Shown: positions 10,074 through 21,975 of the stretch, in pieces
Layout of the letters: each line of letters opens with the position of its first letter
Numbering within the stretch: the first letter of the stretch is position 1
From: Aureobasidium sp. EXF-3400
Lineage: Eukaryota > Ascomycota > Dothideomycetes > Dothideales > Saccotheciaceae
Length of the DNA stretch: 64,000 nt
Direction: 5' to 3'
Assembly (NCBI GenBank): GCA_024195585.1
Contig: SWBL01000204.1
Coordinates: 1 to 64,000, forward strand
Position numbers and translations under genes: made by a program
Notes under the pieces: generated by a model
Seen by the model: only the letters and a program-made list of their open reading frames with translations
Databases searched by the model: none
What the model was told of the DNA's origin: nothing

Positions 10074-13000
10074 TTAAGGTGAACCAATCAATTCCTCCTC
10101 AAATTCCTGAGCGTCAAAATCAGAACTCTCATCGTTGTGCTCAGCTCGCCATCCTCGGACAACGTATATGACGCACTCCTCGTCATACTTAGAAGTTGAA
10201 TACATGAGCCCTCGAAGCGTTTCGGGAAGCTGTTTGAGCCCTAGCGCCTTCGCCGCGAGTCGACTTGACACGGACTCGCTCGTATCTGTTTTTGATGCGG
10301 CAGTAGCTTGGGGTTGGAGTCCTTCTGCGAAGCATTCGATCTGTTTTTTCATTTCGTTGATCTCGACCCGTTGATTTTCGAACATGCCCCTCAGTTCAAC
10401 GTTGTCGAGTCGCAACTTCTTGAGCTGTGTTCTGATGTCCTCTTCTGCCTCGTCCTCACTCTGACTTGCGTGACTTGTTGACTTACGCTTTTTCAATTGT
10501 TTAGCAGTTCCGGGGGTGAGGGATCTGATATAACGGTCTTGCGCTGTGGGATAACCGCTCCGCATGAGCTCGTATGCCTCGTGCAACTTGTCTCTCATCT
10601 CAGGGGGAATATTTAGGGTTGTTCTGACTAGATGATGAAAAAACTCATGTCTAGTCAGTAACACAGCCATCTCGCAGCTGTCGGGATGTGAAGTTTTGGC
10701 AAGTGTTTCCACGAGATTAAACATGACGTCCATAGGAAATTGATGCACAATGCAACGTATGATACCTTGAGTGAGGCTGATTTTGAGGTTGGGTTTTCTC
10801 ATCAGTGACATGAGTGCTTTGCTGCTGCTTTTGAGATGAGACTGCCTGAGAACAGGACGGTAATCATGATGAACCCTAAGACCATGAGCGTGAAGCTCTC
10901 GTACAAAACCCATTGTCCTTCGCGGTGGAGAAAGGTAACAGTTGAAAACAATTGAGAGAATAAGTTCTTCTGTCAGAACGCTGTCTTCCCATCTGTGCCT
11001 CAGAAGTGAGTTGAAGGTCTCGAGGTTGAATCCCTTAGTCACCATAAGCACAGCCGACTGGGGTAGAGGATGCTCGATGGTTTGGGTATCGAGGAGAATC
11101 TTCAGAATCATCGATCCCGAGGGAGAACTAGCCAGAGTTTCAATAAGATCTGTAGTGATGGGAATGGCTGCGGGAAGCAAGTTCGATAGCTTCTTGATGT
11201 TGGACGCTGACTTCTCTTCAGCCAGGTGCAGGTAGTCTTGCTCATTGAAGCTAATTTCTGCTTTACGTAGATCGACAAGCATCTGGAGCGCCGATGAAGA
11301 TGTGCCTGCGACGGCAAGCAGTGCCCGAAGACTTAAAGGAAACTCGTGAGGACGGTTTCTCACGAAAAATTCCATAGTTTGTGATCCCGAGGAAGCCCTA
11401 GCCAGAGTTTCAATAAGATCTTTAGTGATGGGAATGGCTAATGGAAGCACGGTTGATAGCTTCTGAATGTTGTAGGCTGACTTCTCCTTTGCCAATTCAA
11501 GGTAATCTTGCTCATTGAAACATACCTCTCCTTTGCGTAACTCAACAAGCATCTGAAGCGCTGAAATTGATGTGCCCGCAATCGCAAGCAATGTCGGGAA
11601 ACTCAAAGGAAACTCGTGTGGACGGTTCCTCACGAGATATTCCACGATCTTACGATTCCATTTGTTGTGTGTTGCAGCATGAACAAGTTCCTCGGTGATG
11701 GAGATAGAGGCCAAATTCTCCTCGAGTAAGATCTGCAGGATCTTCTCACCAACAGTAGTCTTTGTCAGAGCATAGACAACTTCAGTACTGATCAGTGGCC
11801 TGCGTCCTTTCCGCAGCAGCGCTCGGATGGTTTCTGCCACATTGACGCGCAGATACTGTACAATTCGAGCAAGATCGAAATAGTCAGAAGGAGTTTCGAG
11901 ACGATCAGTTAGGCACATAACGGTTTCTACATGACCCATACAGGCAGCAGCACTGAGTGCGTTTCCATAGAAGCCATTTTGTAGCTTGAGCTCAGAGGGT
12001 TCTTTCCAAAAGTGGATCACACTTCTTTCAAGACCGAGCAGAGAAGCGTAGTACAGAGGTAGGTTGGTACCCCCTAGCGGACTGGACTCGTTGGGATACT
12101 GTACTCGTAACCAGTCGAGAAGCTGTTTACGGTGATTCGCTTGCAAAAGGGAGTTGACCCTGGATTGCACTTCATCACAACTAACAGGATAGGACGCTCT
12201 GTCAGTTTCTCTCGCATGAGCAGGCCAAAATCGGCTCGCGTACCCGCAAAGATTTCGTGATCTGGCTGGGGTACTGTCAAAGGCACAATCAATCGCCTGT
12301 GCTGTGATTGACTGATGCGCTACACGAGCGGTAAATCGATACCAGTGAAGACCCTCCTCAACGCCCTCTCGGACGATTAGAAACTCTTTAACTGTAAAGT
12401 GCGCAAGCTTGATCGTATCACGAGTGTCCCCGTCGATCACGGTGATCAACACACTCGTACAGATTCTCAATACATCTTCGACAAATGGAAACGAGGCTGC
12501 CGCAGCAACCTCCAAGGATGTCAGTTCTCGGAAGGATGAAGCCAACCATATGAGTACTTGTCGCACATGTTTCTGATGGTTTTCCGGTATGGTCTCTAGT
12601 GCTCGATGATAGGTTTCCTCGAGTGTCTTGGGGATGGTATTGAGTGCCTCTCGAAACTCATCCGCTGTCGGGCAAGCATGCAAGCGCTTGATCTGGAGAT
12701 CTGTCCATCTGAATCGCCTAGAGATTCTTTTAGCCGTGGTCGACATGTTGACAAGTTGATATGTGTACCTTTCTTCAGAGTGAAGCAGCCTCTCAGTAGC
12801 CAACGACATGAGTTCTGCGCCCCATCGCTTGATTGACTCATGGCTGAGGGCATGATGTACGAACTTTTCCACGTCACTCCCCAAGGGTTGATCTACATCG
12901 ATCGAACAATCAGACATCGATCGTAGAGCTTTCCGGATATCTGGTTCTCTCCTGCTTGTGACAATGAGGTGTGTGCGTTCTTGATACATCGTCCGTAGTC

Positions 13001-14748
13001 CCCTAATTGTCTCTAGCATGGTCGATCTTCCGGGTGACTTGGCTTCCGGATATTCATCCAACGCATCGAAGACTAGGAAAACATTTTTGTAAGTAGCGAT
13101 GAGATCCCTGATTGTGTCGAGTAGCTCGCTATGAGACGGTTCGGTCCCGTACCGATGGTGAAGCTTCCACAGCTCTTGAACTTTATCCGGTAGAGGTGAG
13201 CACATCAGTTGTCTTAGAATGGACCGAAGCATGCAAGATATGTCCTGTGTTGAAACGCTACTGAACTGAAAGTACCAATATGCCACGCGACTATCAGGTC
13301 TTGACCTGCATCTTTGAATCAAATGATCGATAATCTTTGAGCTGGAAACCCTGTCAGATCGAAGCTACTGCTGATCGGGGTCGAATGGGTCGATACCTCA
13401 AGACGGTCTTACCGCAACCGGCTAGTTGTTGTTATTGCCAATGCTCGAATTACTCTGGAACAAATACTCACCCACACCATTAATCCAAATTAACCCGCCA
13501 AAACGGTACCAGTCTATATTTTCGAGGTGTTGTATCAGCCAGTCACCTGTGTCCTTAACACGGCAATGTCTGATCTCGTTCTGAATTTTCGAGAAGTCCG
13601 ACGAGGGCCACAACCACTCAAGTATCTTTTGTTCTGCAGCGTCTTCAAGGCCACGTAAGCACTGGTATGTCGATCGGTCATTGCGACGTACTTTGAATCT
13701 TTTGATCTGTCTTTTGAGTAACATCTGTGTTCTTAGCCAATTGTGAGGACAGATTTTCCATGGCCTGGCTGATTGTCTGTGTCTGAGACACTTTCGTAGG
13801 GGCTAGATGGTTGAGCAGTTCTTTGGCAAATGCGGCGGCCGCCGCCGCTGCATATCTTTGCCAGCCATCGTTCTTGTGCGAATCGGAATAGTCCGAGATA
13901 CCACGTATAACAAGACATGGGAAGTTGTTCATCAGACCAGCAGCTTCCATCTCAAAGCAGAGCACGCCACCTAATGCCTGACTTATAACGTCTCTTTCGA
14001 CGGCATCTTTCATAACCCGATTGCCAGAAGCGATCGTGCCGTAATGGATAGCAGGGACTCTGTTCGATCTCTCCTCGCGTGGCACCAAGTTCTCTTTGCC
14101 GCAGTCAAAGCAGGTCTTTCCACCCATATGTAGATGATTTGGCTGATACAGGTCATCAGTGAGCTTCACTGGAAACCCATATGCCGGCAGCCTTTGGGCT
14201 AGTTGTGACAAATGAGCAGCTATGTTGAGTTCATCCATCTCTTGAGCGGCTATAACATCGGTAAGGGTGGTGAGAAGTGCGTCTGGCGGTGGAGCGAGTG
14301 ATCCGGTGCGTTCGAAGTTTCCATTCGGTCGCGTCTTTCCCAAATCATACTGAACGACACCACCATGCTGCCCGGACGGCTTGCTTATGATAACGTCTCC
14401 AAGCCGGATGTCATGCTCCTCGCTTGGCACGCCGCCTCCAATCCCAACCATCAGTCCAAAGCGAACGCATCTGAAGCTGGACTTCATCTTTAAGGCAACG
14501 CTGGCTGCCGAAACAAGACCGGTTCTTCCAGCTGCTAAACAGCCGATGACGACGTTGTGTTCTCCAATGTGGCCAAAACGATACGAATTGTCGTCACCTA
14601 GATCCTGTAACAGGCGGGGATGCTCCTTATCCAGCAGCTTCACAGCTGCTGCCAGCTCTATTGGTAGGGCGCATATGATACCGATCGTATAGTCTTCGCT
14701 GCTGTAATCTCCATGAGTATAAGATGTAGAGGCCTGGGCCAAAGACAT
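10074..14748 (-). CDS. PNP-NACHT NLR-like protein
   Basis: A fungal STAND/NLR-like receptor, a class tied to non-self recognition and regulated cell death. The model is 14748-13723, 13661-13472, 13421-13397 and 13341-10074, giving about 1502 aa. Residues about 20-310 form a nucleoside-phosphorylase-like domain (YTIGIICALPIELAAAVKLL, FGLMVGIGGGVPS, CFEMEAAGLMNNFPCLVIRG). A linker leads to the NACHT module: Walker A GVAGCGKT at 404-411 and Walker B VFLVFDALDE at 501-510, then RLAHFTVKEFL-like winged-helix features (seen as KLAHFTVKEFLIVREGV). The remainder is helical-repeat sequence with two near-identical 90-residue repeats, a charged segment and a C-terminal coiled coil (QLKKLRLDNVELRGMFENQR). 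The 25-nt exon 13397-13421 encodes the core of the P-loop. The first junction (donor GTTACT at 13722) is weak and may hide a frameshift. Confidence 0.8.
11105..11644 (-). repeat. Tandem 270-bp duplication inside the NLR-like gene
   Basis: Two adjacent copies have a period of exactly 270 nt (for example, GCCAGAGTTTCAATAAGATC starts at 11131 and again at 11401). Each copy encodes 90 residues with shared blocks such as VRNRPHEFPLS and FNEQDYL. The unit edges are approximate. The high similarity indicates recent duplication or conversion. Confidence 0.85.
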
Positions 14749-15342
14749 GACTATCTTGATGGATGACCGTAAAGGTGGGAAGGTTTAGTCGTTGTTCTGA
14801 ATCACGCAGAGAAAATACGTTCAAGCACTGGGGAAACCGAGAACACTTATCTTGCGAGACAACCCCCTCATTGAACGCCAGGACATGCATGTATGCAGGC
14901 CGAGCGCCACTTAGGCTGAGCACTACTAGTGAGCGACTGCGATTTGTCCTGCAAGCCGTCTGACAGATTGTTGCCATCACGTGGTTGATAAGAGACGGTG
15001 CTGTGATAGATTGTTAAAGGACAGAACCCAGAAGTAAGCGTGTCTACATTATGGGACTGTGAAGGGAAGTGAGCATGGTGTGTGCGCCTTCCGTCAGAAA
15101 ATCACACAACACTCGTCGAAGTCGTCGGGGAAGTTGTACGTATTCATTTGGAGGATAGCGCGGGAAAGTGCGAGGCCGCTGGCTGCAGTGCTCATGCAGG
15201 CGTCCAGATTTAGAATAGGCGATGTGTGCCTCAACTGCACAGCCTGGCCAACAACTTTGAAAACAAAATATGTAAGATATCGATTAGCAGGTATCGCGCA
15301 CCATGAGGCAAATTTTGTCTATTTTGTCGCCTACATAATATT
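14749..15342. other. Intergenic upstream of the NLR-like gene
   Basis: About 0.6 kb between the NLR-like start and the 3' end of NIT2, both on the minus strand. It should hold the NLR-like gene's promoter. No gene is seen. Confidence 0.55.
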
Positions 15343-16357
15343 CTATACCTCGGCGTATACATCGCTGGAGAAGTTAGCAAGACGATTGGCAAAGATATGG
15401 CGAATGTCAAACTTACGTTCTTCTGTGAAGAGGCACACCCTTCTTGATCTTTGCTATTAGATCGTGGTCAATCTCGGCAGTAGCAAGTTCGGGCTCCCAC
15501 GAGTCTCCCTTATTCTTAAAGTCTTCTTGGCTGCCCAGCTCTGCAAGTATTCTGCCCCAGGGATCGATGATCAAAGAATGACCATAACTTGATCTCTTCT
15601 TGTTGTGGGGACCAACTTGAGCAGGAGCAAGAACATATGACTGTGTCTCAATGGCACGTGCCTTTAGTAGTGCATGCCAGTGATACTTTCCAGTGTCGGG
15701 GGCAAAAGCTGAAGGATAACAGAGTACGTCTATTTCTTGGCGCTTGAGGGCGAGAGCAAGTTCGGGAAAGCGTAGATCGAAGCAGATGCATGAACCGATT
15801 CTGCCAACAGGCGAATCGAAGGGAGGTAAAATGCTGTTGCCGGGCTCAACGGTATCGCTCTCTTTCATGGTTGGGCCGTCGTCTAGCTCCATGTCGAACA
15901 TGTGTAGCTTCTGGTAGCGGTGGGTGATTTCGCCATTCTCGTCAATCCAGATCAGAGTGTTCTTGATCTTCTTTGGTGTTTCCGAGGGCTCATGGATGCC
16001 CACGTTGATGCAGAGGTTGTTCTTCTTTGCCTCCTCTTGCAGACCTAGGACAAATGGTGATTCGGTAACGGATTTGCAGAGGTTGTAGGATTCGTCTGGC
16101 GATCCTCCAATATAGTCGGAGGCTTCAGGAAGGAAGAGGACCTTTACTGAGCACGCTCGGTCAGCTACCGGTACAGAGAACATCTTGACAAGTAGTACAG
16201 ACCTTTGCGCCTTCGGTAACAGCCTTCTTGACAAGGGTCTTGCACTGGTCAAGGTTGTGTGACAAGTCTGCTGTGGAGCATATTTGACCGATCGCCTAGG
16301 GATAGATCAGTCTACTGGTTGCTGGTTGCAAGTGCTGTGACTGACTGCTTTGACCAT
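15343..16357 (-). CDS. NIT2: Nitrilase-family deaminated glutathione amidase
   Basis: Nit-type enzyme that hydrolyses deaminated glutathione, a metabolite-repair reaction. The model is 16357-16346, 16295-16203, 16141-15417 and 15364-15343, giving 283 aa. The first coding exon is only 12 nt (M-V-K-A) and the last is 22 nt (finishing RRT-DVYAEV). The Glu-Lys-Cys triad is visible in FLPEASDY, YQKLHMFD and GSCICFDLRFPEL, together with the SAFAPDTGKYHWHALLKARA block. Exon 2 encodes AIGQICSTADLSHNLDQCKT, the expected N-terminus. The intron between exons 2 and 3 (16202-16142) has donor GTCTGT and acceptor AAAG, both weak, but gives the conserved EGAKVLFLPEA. Divergent from SGM1. Confidence 0.9.
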
Positions 16358-16732
16358 GTTTACGGTATTATTTGCTATGTGGAATGACTATCTTGATGAG
16401 TGTGAACAGGGATGTGTGGCGCAAGATGGAGAAAGTTATTGAGAAGGAAGAAGAAAGGGTAAGGTGGAAAAGATATGCAGGGCATGCAGGGATCCGATCG
16501 ATCGCCGCCAGGAACGCATTTAGTAGAGATATAGGGATGCAATAGTCATCAGTTACTCGATAAGGAAAGCGCAATCGGTGGAACAAACTGGAAGGAAAGA
16601 AAGCCGATGTGTCTACGTCACCTCTGCCAAGGCTCATCCCCGAGCCGCCGCGTGTTGCGGCATTACCGAGTAGCTCAGAGGCATGCGAACCATCAATGTT
16701 TCCGTGACAGTGCTCAGCAACAGTGCGCCGCA
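16358..16732. other. Divergent promoter interval NIT2/SGM1
   Basis: A 375-bp region between two divergent start codons. It contains short ORFs only; no clear TATA box or other site was recognised. Confidence 0.5.
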
Positions 16733-19479
16733 ATGGCATCCCAGCCACCAAACAGACCCAAAGCATCACGATGGGGCTCGCTGCTCTCGGGAGCCGTCGC
16801 TGGCTTGGAATCGCGTCTGGACACAATCCTAGCTGAGGACAACGAAGCGTCTGCTCGCAGCAGAGCTCAGGACAAGGCTACCGTCCACGAGAAGTCCTCG
16901 GCCGAAAAGCCTACTGCTCTGGTCGTTCCTAGCACTCCAACCGACACCTCACGTAGCCCATCGCGCTCTCGCTTGAACGATCGACTGCAGGAAAGACTAG
17001 CCAAGGCTGTTGCCAGTCAGAACCCTTCTCGTTCTTCGACTCCTCTGAACCAACCTGCCAGCCCGAGGTCTAGTCTTGGATCAAGACAATCAGCAGATAT
17101 ACCACGGCCTTTACCAGAAACTAAAGACGAAACCGTATCAACACCAAGTGCAGAAGTCCAAGTCCTCGATGTCTCAACTCCTGACGCTGTTGACGATCCC
17201 CTTCCCGAACCATCAATCGCAGACCCCACCCCCGAGCTTGTAGTTACTGAACCTCCTCCGACACTCTTGACTTCTGGTCTACCGATTAACCCTGCTCGCA
17301 TCTCCAATGACAGTCAAACCAGGCCCTCGATCGATCTCAATGATGAAGTTCAACCGGAGGAAACGGTAGAAGAGGAGAAGGTCGAAGATCAAGAACAGAA
17401 ACCCGACGTAATAGCGCCACAAGATGTTTCCGAACTGAACACTGAGCTTGCACAATTGCGCCAGGAGAACGCCGAAGCTGAAAAGCAGAGGCAGGAAGAG
17501 ATGCTTGCAAACCTCGAACGCATTGATGCTCTCCAGGCAAAGCTTCAATACCTTGCGAAGGAAACCGTCGCTGCTGCGAAAGAGGCAAACTCGAGTTCTC
17601 AAACTACTCCTCAGGAACGCAAACTCGCAGAGAAAGATGAGCGAATCGCTCTTTTGATGCAAGAAGGCGAAAAGCTGAGCAAGATTGAAATGCGTCAAGG
17701 GGCTGCTATCAAGAAGATGCGCGTGAAAGCACAGCAAGACGAGAAGGTTATGGCCGATCTCCGGACACGTCTTGCTCGACTTGAAGATTCCGAATCAGAT
17801 CTGAAGCAACGTTTGAGACGGACAGAGCAGAATGAGAAACAGAGCGCCGAGCAACTAAAGCGATACTCAAATATTGAGAAAGATCTGGAGAATCAAAAGT
17901 CGGAGCTCGCGAGTAGTAATGCCACCATTGCCAGTCTGCGAAGTCAGTTGCTCGAAGCTGAGAGGAAAGCAGAGGAAGCTGAAAACAAAGCAAAAGAGAG
18001 CGTGGTTCAGGCAGATACCAACAAGTTGTCTGACGTCCAAGAGCAGCTTGAGGATGCAAAGTTGGAGAAGAAGCTGGCAGATGACAAATGGAGCGCAGAA
18101 GTCAAGAGAATTACTGAGGAAGCTCGTCAACAGAGGCAGCAGGCCAGCTTTCGTGAATCAGAGCTTACTAACGAGATCTCGGTGAGTTTATGCCGTGATG
18201 AGAACCATCTTGTGTGTCGTGCTTATGTGCATTATAGAATTATGAAAGCCGTCTCGAAGCACTTCGTGTCCGCGCTGAGGAAGCGTCTTCGGATGTAGGA
18301 GGTGACTCTCAAGCCAAACTACTCCGTCAGATCGAAACGCTGCAGACCCAATACTCCCTAGCAGCAGAGAATTGGCGAAGCATCGAAACTTCATTGAACG
18401 GACGTATTGCTGCAATCGAAAAGGAACGAGACGAAGCTACGAAGCGTGAAGCAGATGTACGCAAGAAGGCTCGCGACATTAGCAGCAAGGCTAAGCGCTT
18501 GGAGGAACAACTCGAAGAAATGACCGAGGAATCTCAATTCTTGACTTCACAACTCCAAGCCAGCAAGACGGAGATGAAGAAACTACAAGCACGTCTCGAA
18601 ACTGCAGAGACATCTCTTAACGAAGCAAGGGCGGATCTTGATCGTCAAAAGCAGACTTTCGAATCAGAGCTGAGTCAAAAGCTAGAAGAGGAGAGAACAA
18701 GGCAATTATCGCAGGGACTCGGCATTGCCAGTCCGAGCAACGGAGCCATGGCTTCACGAACAGAATCACCAACCAGCTATTTCCGAAGGCAGCCCTCGCA
18801 AGATCCTTATGGGTCTGTACAGTCACGGCGCGGACTATCACGTATACCTTCTCAGGAGCAAACGACAAACCTTTTAATAGACCGCTCAGTTTCGCGACGG
18901 CCATCGACTCTCACACCCGGTCTAATTCCCTCACGCACACCAATGACCCCTGACTTCCCCTCACCGAGCGTTAGCAGACAAGGCTCCATGTTCTCTCTCG
19001 CCCAACTCATCAATGGCGGCAACGGAGCAGCACCTCAAACTCCTTCCATTCACACCAACGACGTGGACGCCGATGACAACTTTGACAATAGATCCAGTCC
19101 CCAGCGAACAATCAACGATGTCATCAGTGCCTCCACTGTACACACAGGCCCTAGCGTACAATTGGTTCAACACATGTCATCCAAAATCCAACGCCTCGAA
19201 GCCGAAAAGTCAGCACATAAAGACGAACTCGCACGCTTAGTCACCCAACGCGACGAAGCAAGAGATGAAGTCGTATCCATGATGCGCGAGATCGAAACTA
19301 AGCGCAGTGTAGATGGCAAAACCGACAAACTCGAGCAAGAACTTGGACAGGTCAAGCAAAGATATGAGGCTTGTCTTGAAATGCTGGGAGAAAAAGAAGA
19401 GGAAGTGGAGGAGTTGAAGAGTGATCTTGTGGAGGTCAAGAAGATGTATCGCGAGCTTGTGGATAGAAACATGAAGTGA
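16733..19479 (+). CDS. SGM1: TMF/SGM1-type golgin, coiled-coil Golgi tether
   Basis: Fungal relative of TATA-element modulatory factor (TMF/ARA160) and yeast Sgm1, a Golgi coiled-coil protein bound by a Rab6-type GTPase. The exons are 16733-18181 and 18238-19479 (56-nt intron, GTGAGT to TATAG), giving 896 aa. The start begins MASQPPNRPKASRWGSLLSG, a family-like N-terminus. A disordered Ser/Pro-rich segment (about 50-230) is followed by long coiled coil with heptads rich in Glu/Lys/Gln (about 230-650). A second disordered linker leads to the conserved C-terminal coiled coil (VQLVQHMSSKIQRLEAEKSA to KKMYRELVDRNMK), the Rab-binding TMF domain. The first exon frame also contains an upstream ATG at 16607; the chosen ATG matches the family. 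Converges on NAS6. Confidence 0.85.
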
Positions 19480-19646
19480 TGTGGGTCATGGTTAAGGGGT
19501 ATCAGTTGATAGAAGATGAATCTCTACTAGATGCATTATGTTGTGCTTATGATCGCTTTGCTGCCTGCGGCTTTTCATCTTCAGTCCTCTTTTAGACTTC
19601 TGCATGCTGATCGCCATTTTGATCGCTAAGACAGAAAGGTGTTGGA

Positions 19647-20620
19647 CTATAGAGTAATCCCTTCTTCCTCTGCAGCACGGACGATATAATCCCTAACCTG
19701 CAACCAAAAGTCAGCAACACAGCTCTCACCAAAAAAAAAAAAAGCTCACACTCCAACCTACCTTAGCATCGGGCGCAAGATCCAGCGCCAAAGCACCAGT
19801 ACTATCCTTCTTATCCGTCTCCGCACCCGCCTTGAGCAACACAACCGCCGTATCACCATGACCCTCAGCAATAGCATGATGCAAAGCCGTACACCCATCT
19901 GCATCAGTCGCATTCACCGGACTTCTATTCGCCAACATCAACTTGACCATAGGAACATTGCCCACCGCTGCTGCCCTGTGCAAAGGCAATTGTCCTCTCT
20001 TGTCTTTGACTCTTGCTGAGGCTTTGTGTTCGAGCAGTTTTTTGGCTGTGTCGAGGTTGGTTTTGGAGGCTGCGAAGTGTAAGGCTGTGGCACCGGTGTT
20101 GGTGGTCAAAGTGGGATCGGCGTTTTTGGCGAGCAAGAGGGTGGTGAGGGTTTCTGAGGCGGACGAGTCTTTGAGGGAGGAGGCGATCATCAGTGGTGTC
20201 CAGCCTGCGCCGTCCTGTGCTCGTTTGTCAGTACTGTTGCTTCTTGCATAGAGTAATAGGTGGCATATTGAGGTTGGAGAGGTTATCGTACTTGGACGTC
20301 TGGGTCAAAGTCTTTGCGATCAGACAGGATCTCGACGATGGGTAGGCGGTTGTAGGATGCAGCCCAGTGAATGGGAAGTCTGTCATCATCGTCGCGTAAC
20401 TTGGCAAGTTTGGGATTCGCCTGAGATGAGCAGAACTGTCAGAACTATATTCATCGGTCTGTTGCGAAAGTGAGGCGTACGTTTAGTAATGATTCGGCCA
20501 GGTTGACTAATGGTACGTTAGTGGTGTGTTCTGCGGTACGAGTGGAAGACACTAACTCTGTCCATCGCGACAAGCTGCGTGAATTGCAAATTTATTCGTC
20601 TCTCCTTGTTCGGTCGCCAT
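19647..20620 (-). CDS. NAS6: Ankyrin-repeat proteasome assembly chaperone (gankyrin/Nas6)
   Basis: Ankyrin protein that binds the Rpt3 ATPase during assembly of the 19S regulatory particle. Five exons on the minus strand: 20620-20557, 20506-20481, 20420-20292, 20214-19762 and 19697-19647, giving 240 aa. All four introns are GT-AG (50, 60, 77 and 64 nt) and each junction keeps frame. The start MATEQGETNKFAIHAACRDG and the end KVRDYIVRAAEEEGITL match the family. Repeats are visible as RLPIHWAASYNRLPIVEIL, GWTPLMIASSLKD, GATALHFAASKTNLDTAKKL, GQLPLHRAAAVGNVPMVKLM and GCTALHHAIAEGHGDTAVVL. The length agrees with Nas6 (228 aa) and gankyrin (226 aa). The last intron contains a 13-base homopolymer run. 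Because the gene is split into five small exons, it is easy to miss in ORF scans. Confidence 0.88.
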
Positions 20621-20841
20621 TTTCCTTGTGTTTGGTTATGTAGAAAGTTGAAGCAGATGAAAGCTTGAGTGACGCTCTGAGAACAACCCTTGTGGCGGGG
20701 TGATCTGCGAATGTGGGGTTTGTGAAAGCTGGGTGACAGGAAACACAAAGTTATGCTAATGCTAATGCAGAACTCGAGTAGGTGTTCAACATGCTAAGGA
20801 ATTGCGAGACAGCGTGTGAAATTACGCGAAGTGAATACTTT

Positions 20842-21628
20842 TCAAGGTAGACTATCTACTAGTGTTCTCTGTCTCTTCGCTGCATGCTGGTGAGGTTCAC
20901 CAGTAATCAAGCGATTACAGCAGCACTTCATAATCTTCCTCTGCTCATTCATCAAATAGAGCACACGCGCACATACCGGTTCAAGAGCTTCCAACGTCTC
21001 GCCGATCTGCATGTGCTCCTCGTAGATCCAGACGCCATGTTGACATAGTACCCCAATCATCCCATCCAAGCACGAGGTATCTGCTAAGTTGTTATTGTGA
21101 TACAACTCCGACACCTTGAGGACTGTCCTGGCAAAGTTCTCCTTGTATTGCTGAGGCAAGCTCTTAATCGACTCTGCAGTTGGACATATTCCCTTTCCGA
21201 GGTAGGCAAGAATGGTGTTGGTAGCAGCTGCGGTAAGCGACTGCACTCGATATTCATTGGCAATGAGCAGAACACCAACCCAGAAATCAGGAAGCTGTTC
21301 CGCACTTGGACTGCTGGCCATAAATTGTTGATTGTATGAAAAGCCATACATGTGTCTTAACATCGCATGGACCACTTCGGGAGGATAACCCTTGATCTCA
21401 AATTCGGCTTGGCTCGCAACCTACACCTTGTCAATACAGTGATTCGAATGTGTGAGGCCTTGTTCGATGTACCTGAAAGTTGCTCTTGAATGCTGTGTGG
21501 AACAGCTCTGAAGCTCCAGCCAGAATAAGCTTGTGGGCGTGGATTTTCTTGTTGGCAAAGCAGAGGACCACATCAGAGCGACTTTCATTATCATAGTAGT
21601 CTTGAAAATGAGGATAGGCGCCAGACAT
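20842..21628 (-). CDS. BTB/POZ domain protein
   Basis: Fungal BTB protein of 244 aa, probably a substrate adaptor or protein-interaction module; no specific role can be assigned. The exons are 21628-21473 and 21420-20842, with a 52-nt intron (GTACAT to GTAG). The chosen start is MSGAYPHFQDYYDNESRSDV, just before the BTB core: SDVVLCFANKKIHAHKLILA, then GASELFHTAFKSNFQ, and after the junction EFEIKGYPPEVVHAMLRHMY. The second half is a BACK-like helical region containing IANEYRVQSLTAAATNTIL. The C-terminus is Cys/Arg-rich (CCCNRLITGEPHQHAAKRQR). An in-frame upstream extension to 21847 is open but does not look conserved. It is unrelated to the broken BTB-type gene at 6.8-7.7 kb beyond the fold. 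Confidence 0.82.
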
Positions 21629-21975
21629 TTTGTGAGAGATCCGATGATTGCAACCCATTTGGTGAAGAAGTCGCGGCCGCGAGTGTGTCCCAGACAAAAC
21701 ATGGCAAGATCTCATTCTTATACCCGGTGGGGGCGTGATCAAAACCTGCTCAATCGAACCAAGGTTCATCGTTAGACGTCGTCTCATCACCATGTGGAGT
21801 ATACTCCCTCTTCGCCATGACCAAACAGTCAACGATCGCTCAAACAAACATTGCCTAGTCTAATTTTTGGAGCATTTACTCATAACTTCATGCCTAACAG
21901 ACGTTAGTAGTGGTCATTTTCTATCTTCCATCCGACAACGTACCTTATAATGTCGTATCACGATCGAGGCTTCTT

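Noticed and set aside
16640..16720. tRNA-like bases (GAGTAGCTCAGAGG)
   Set aside because: An A-box-like string without a matching B-box or cloverleaf; it lies in the SGM1 leader.
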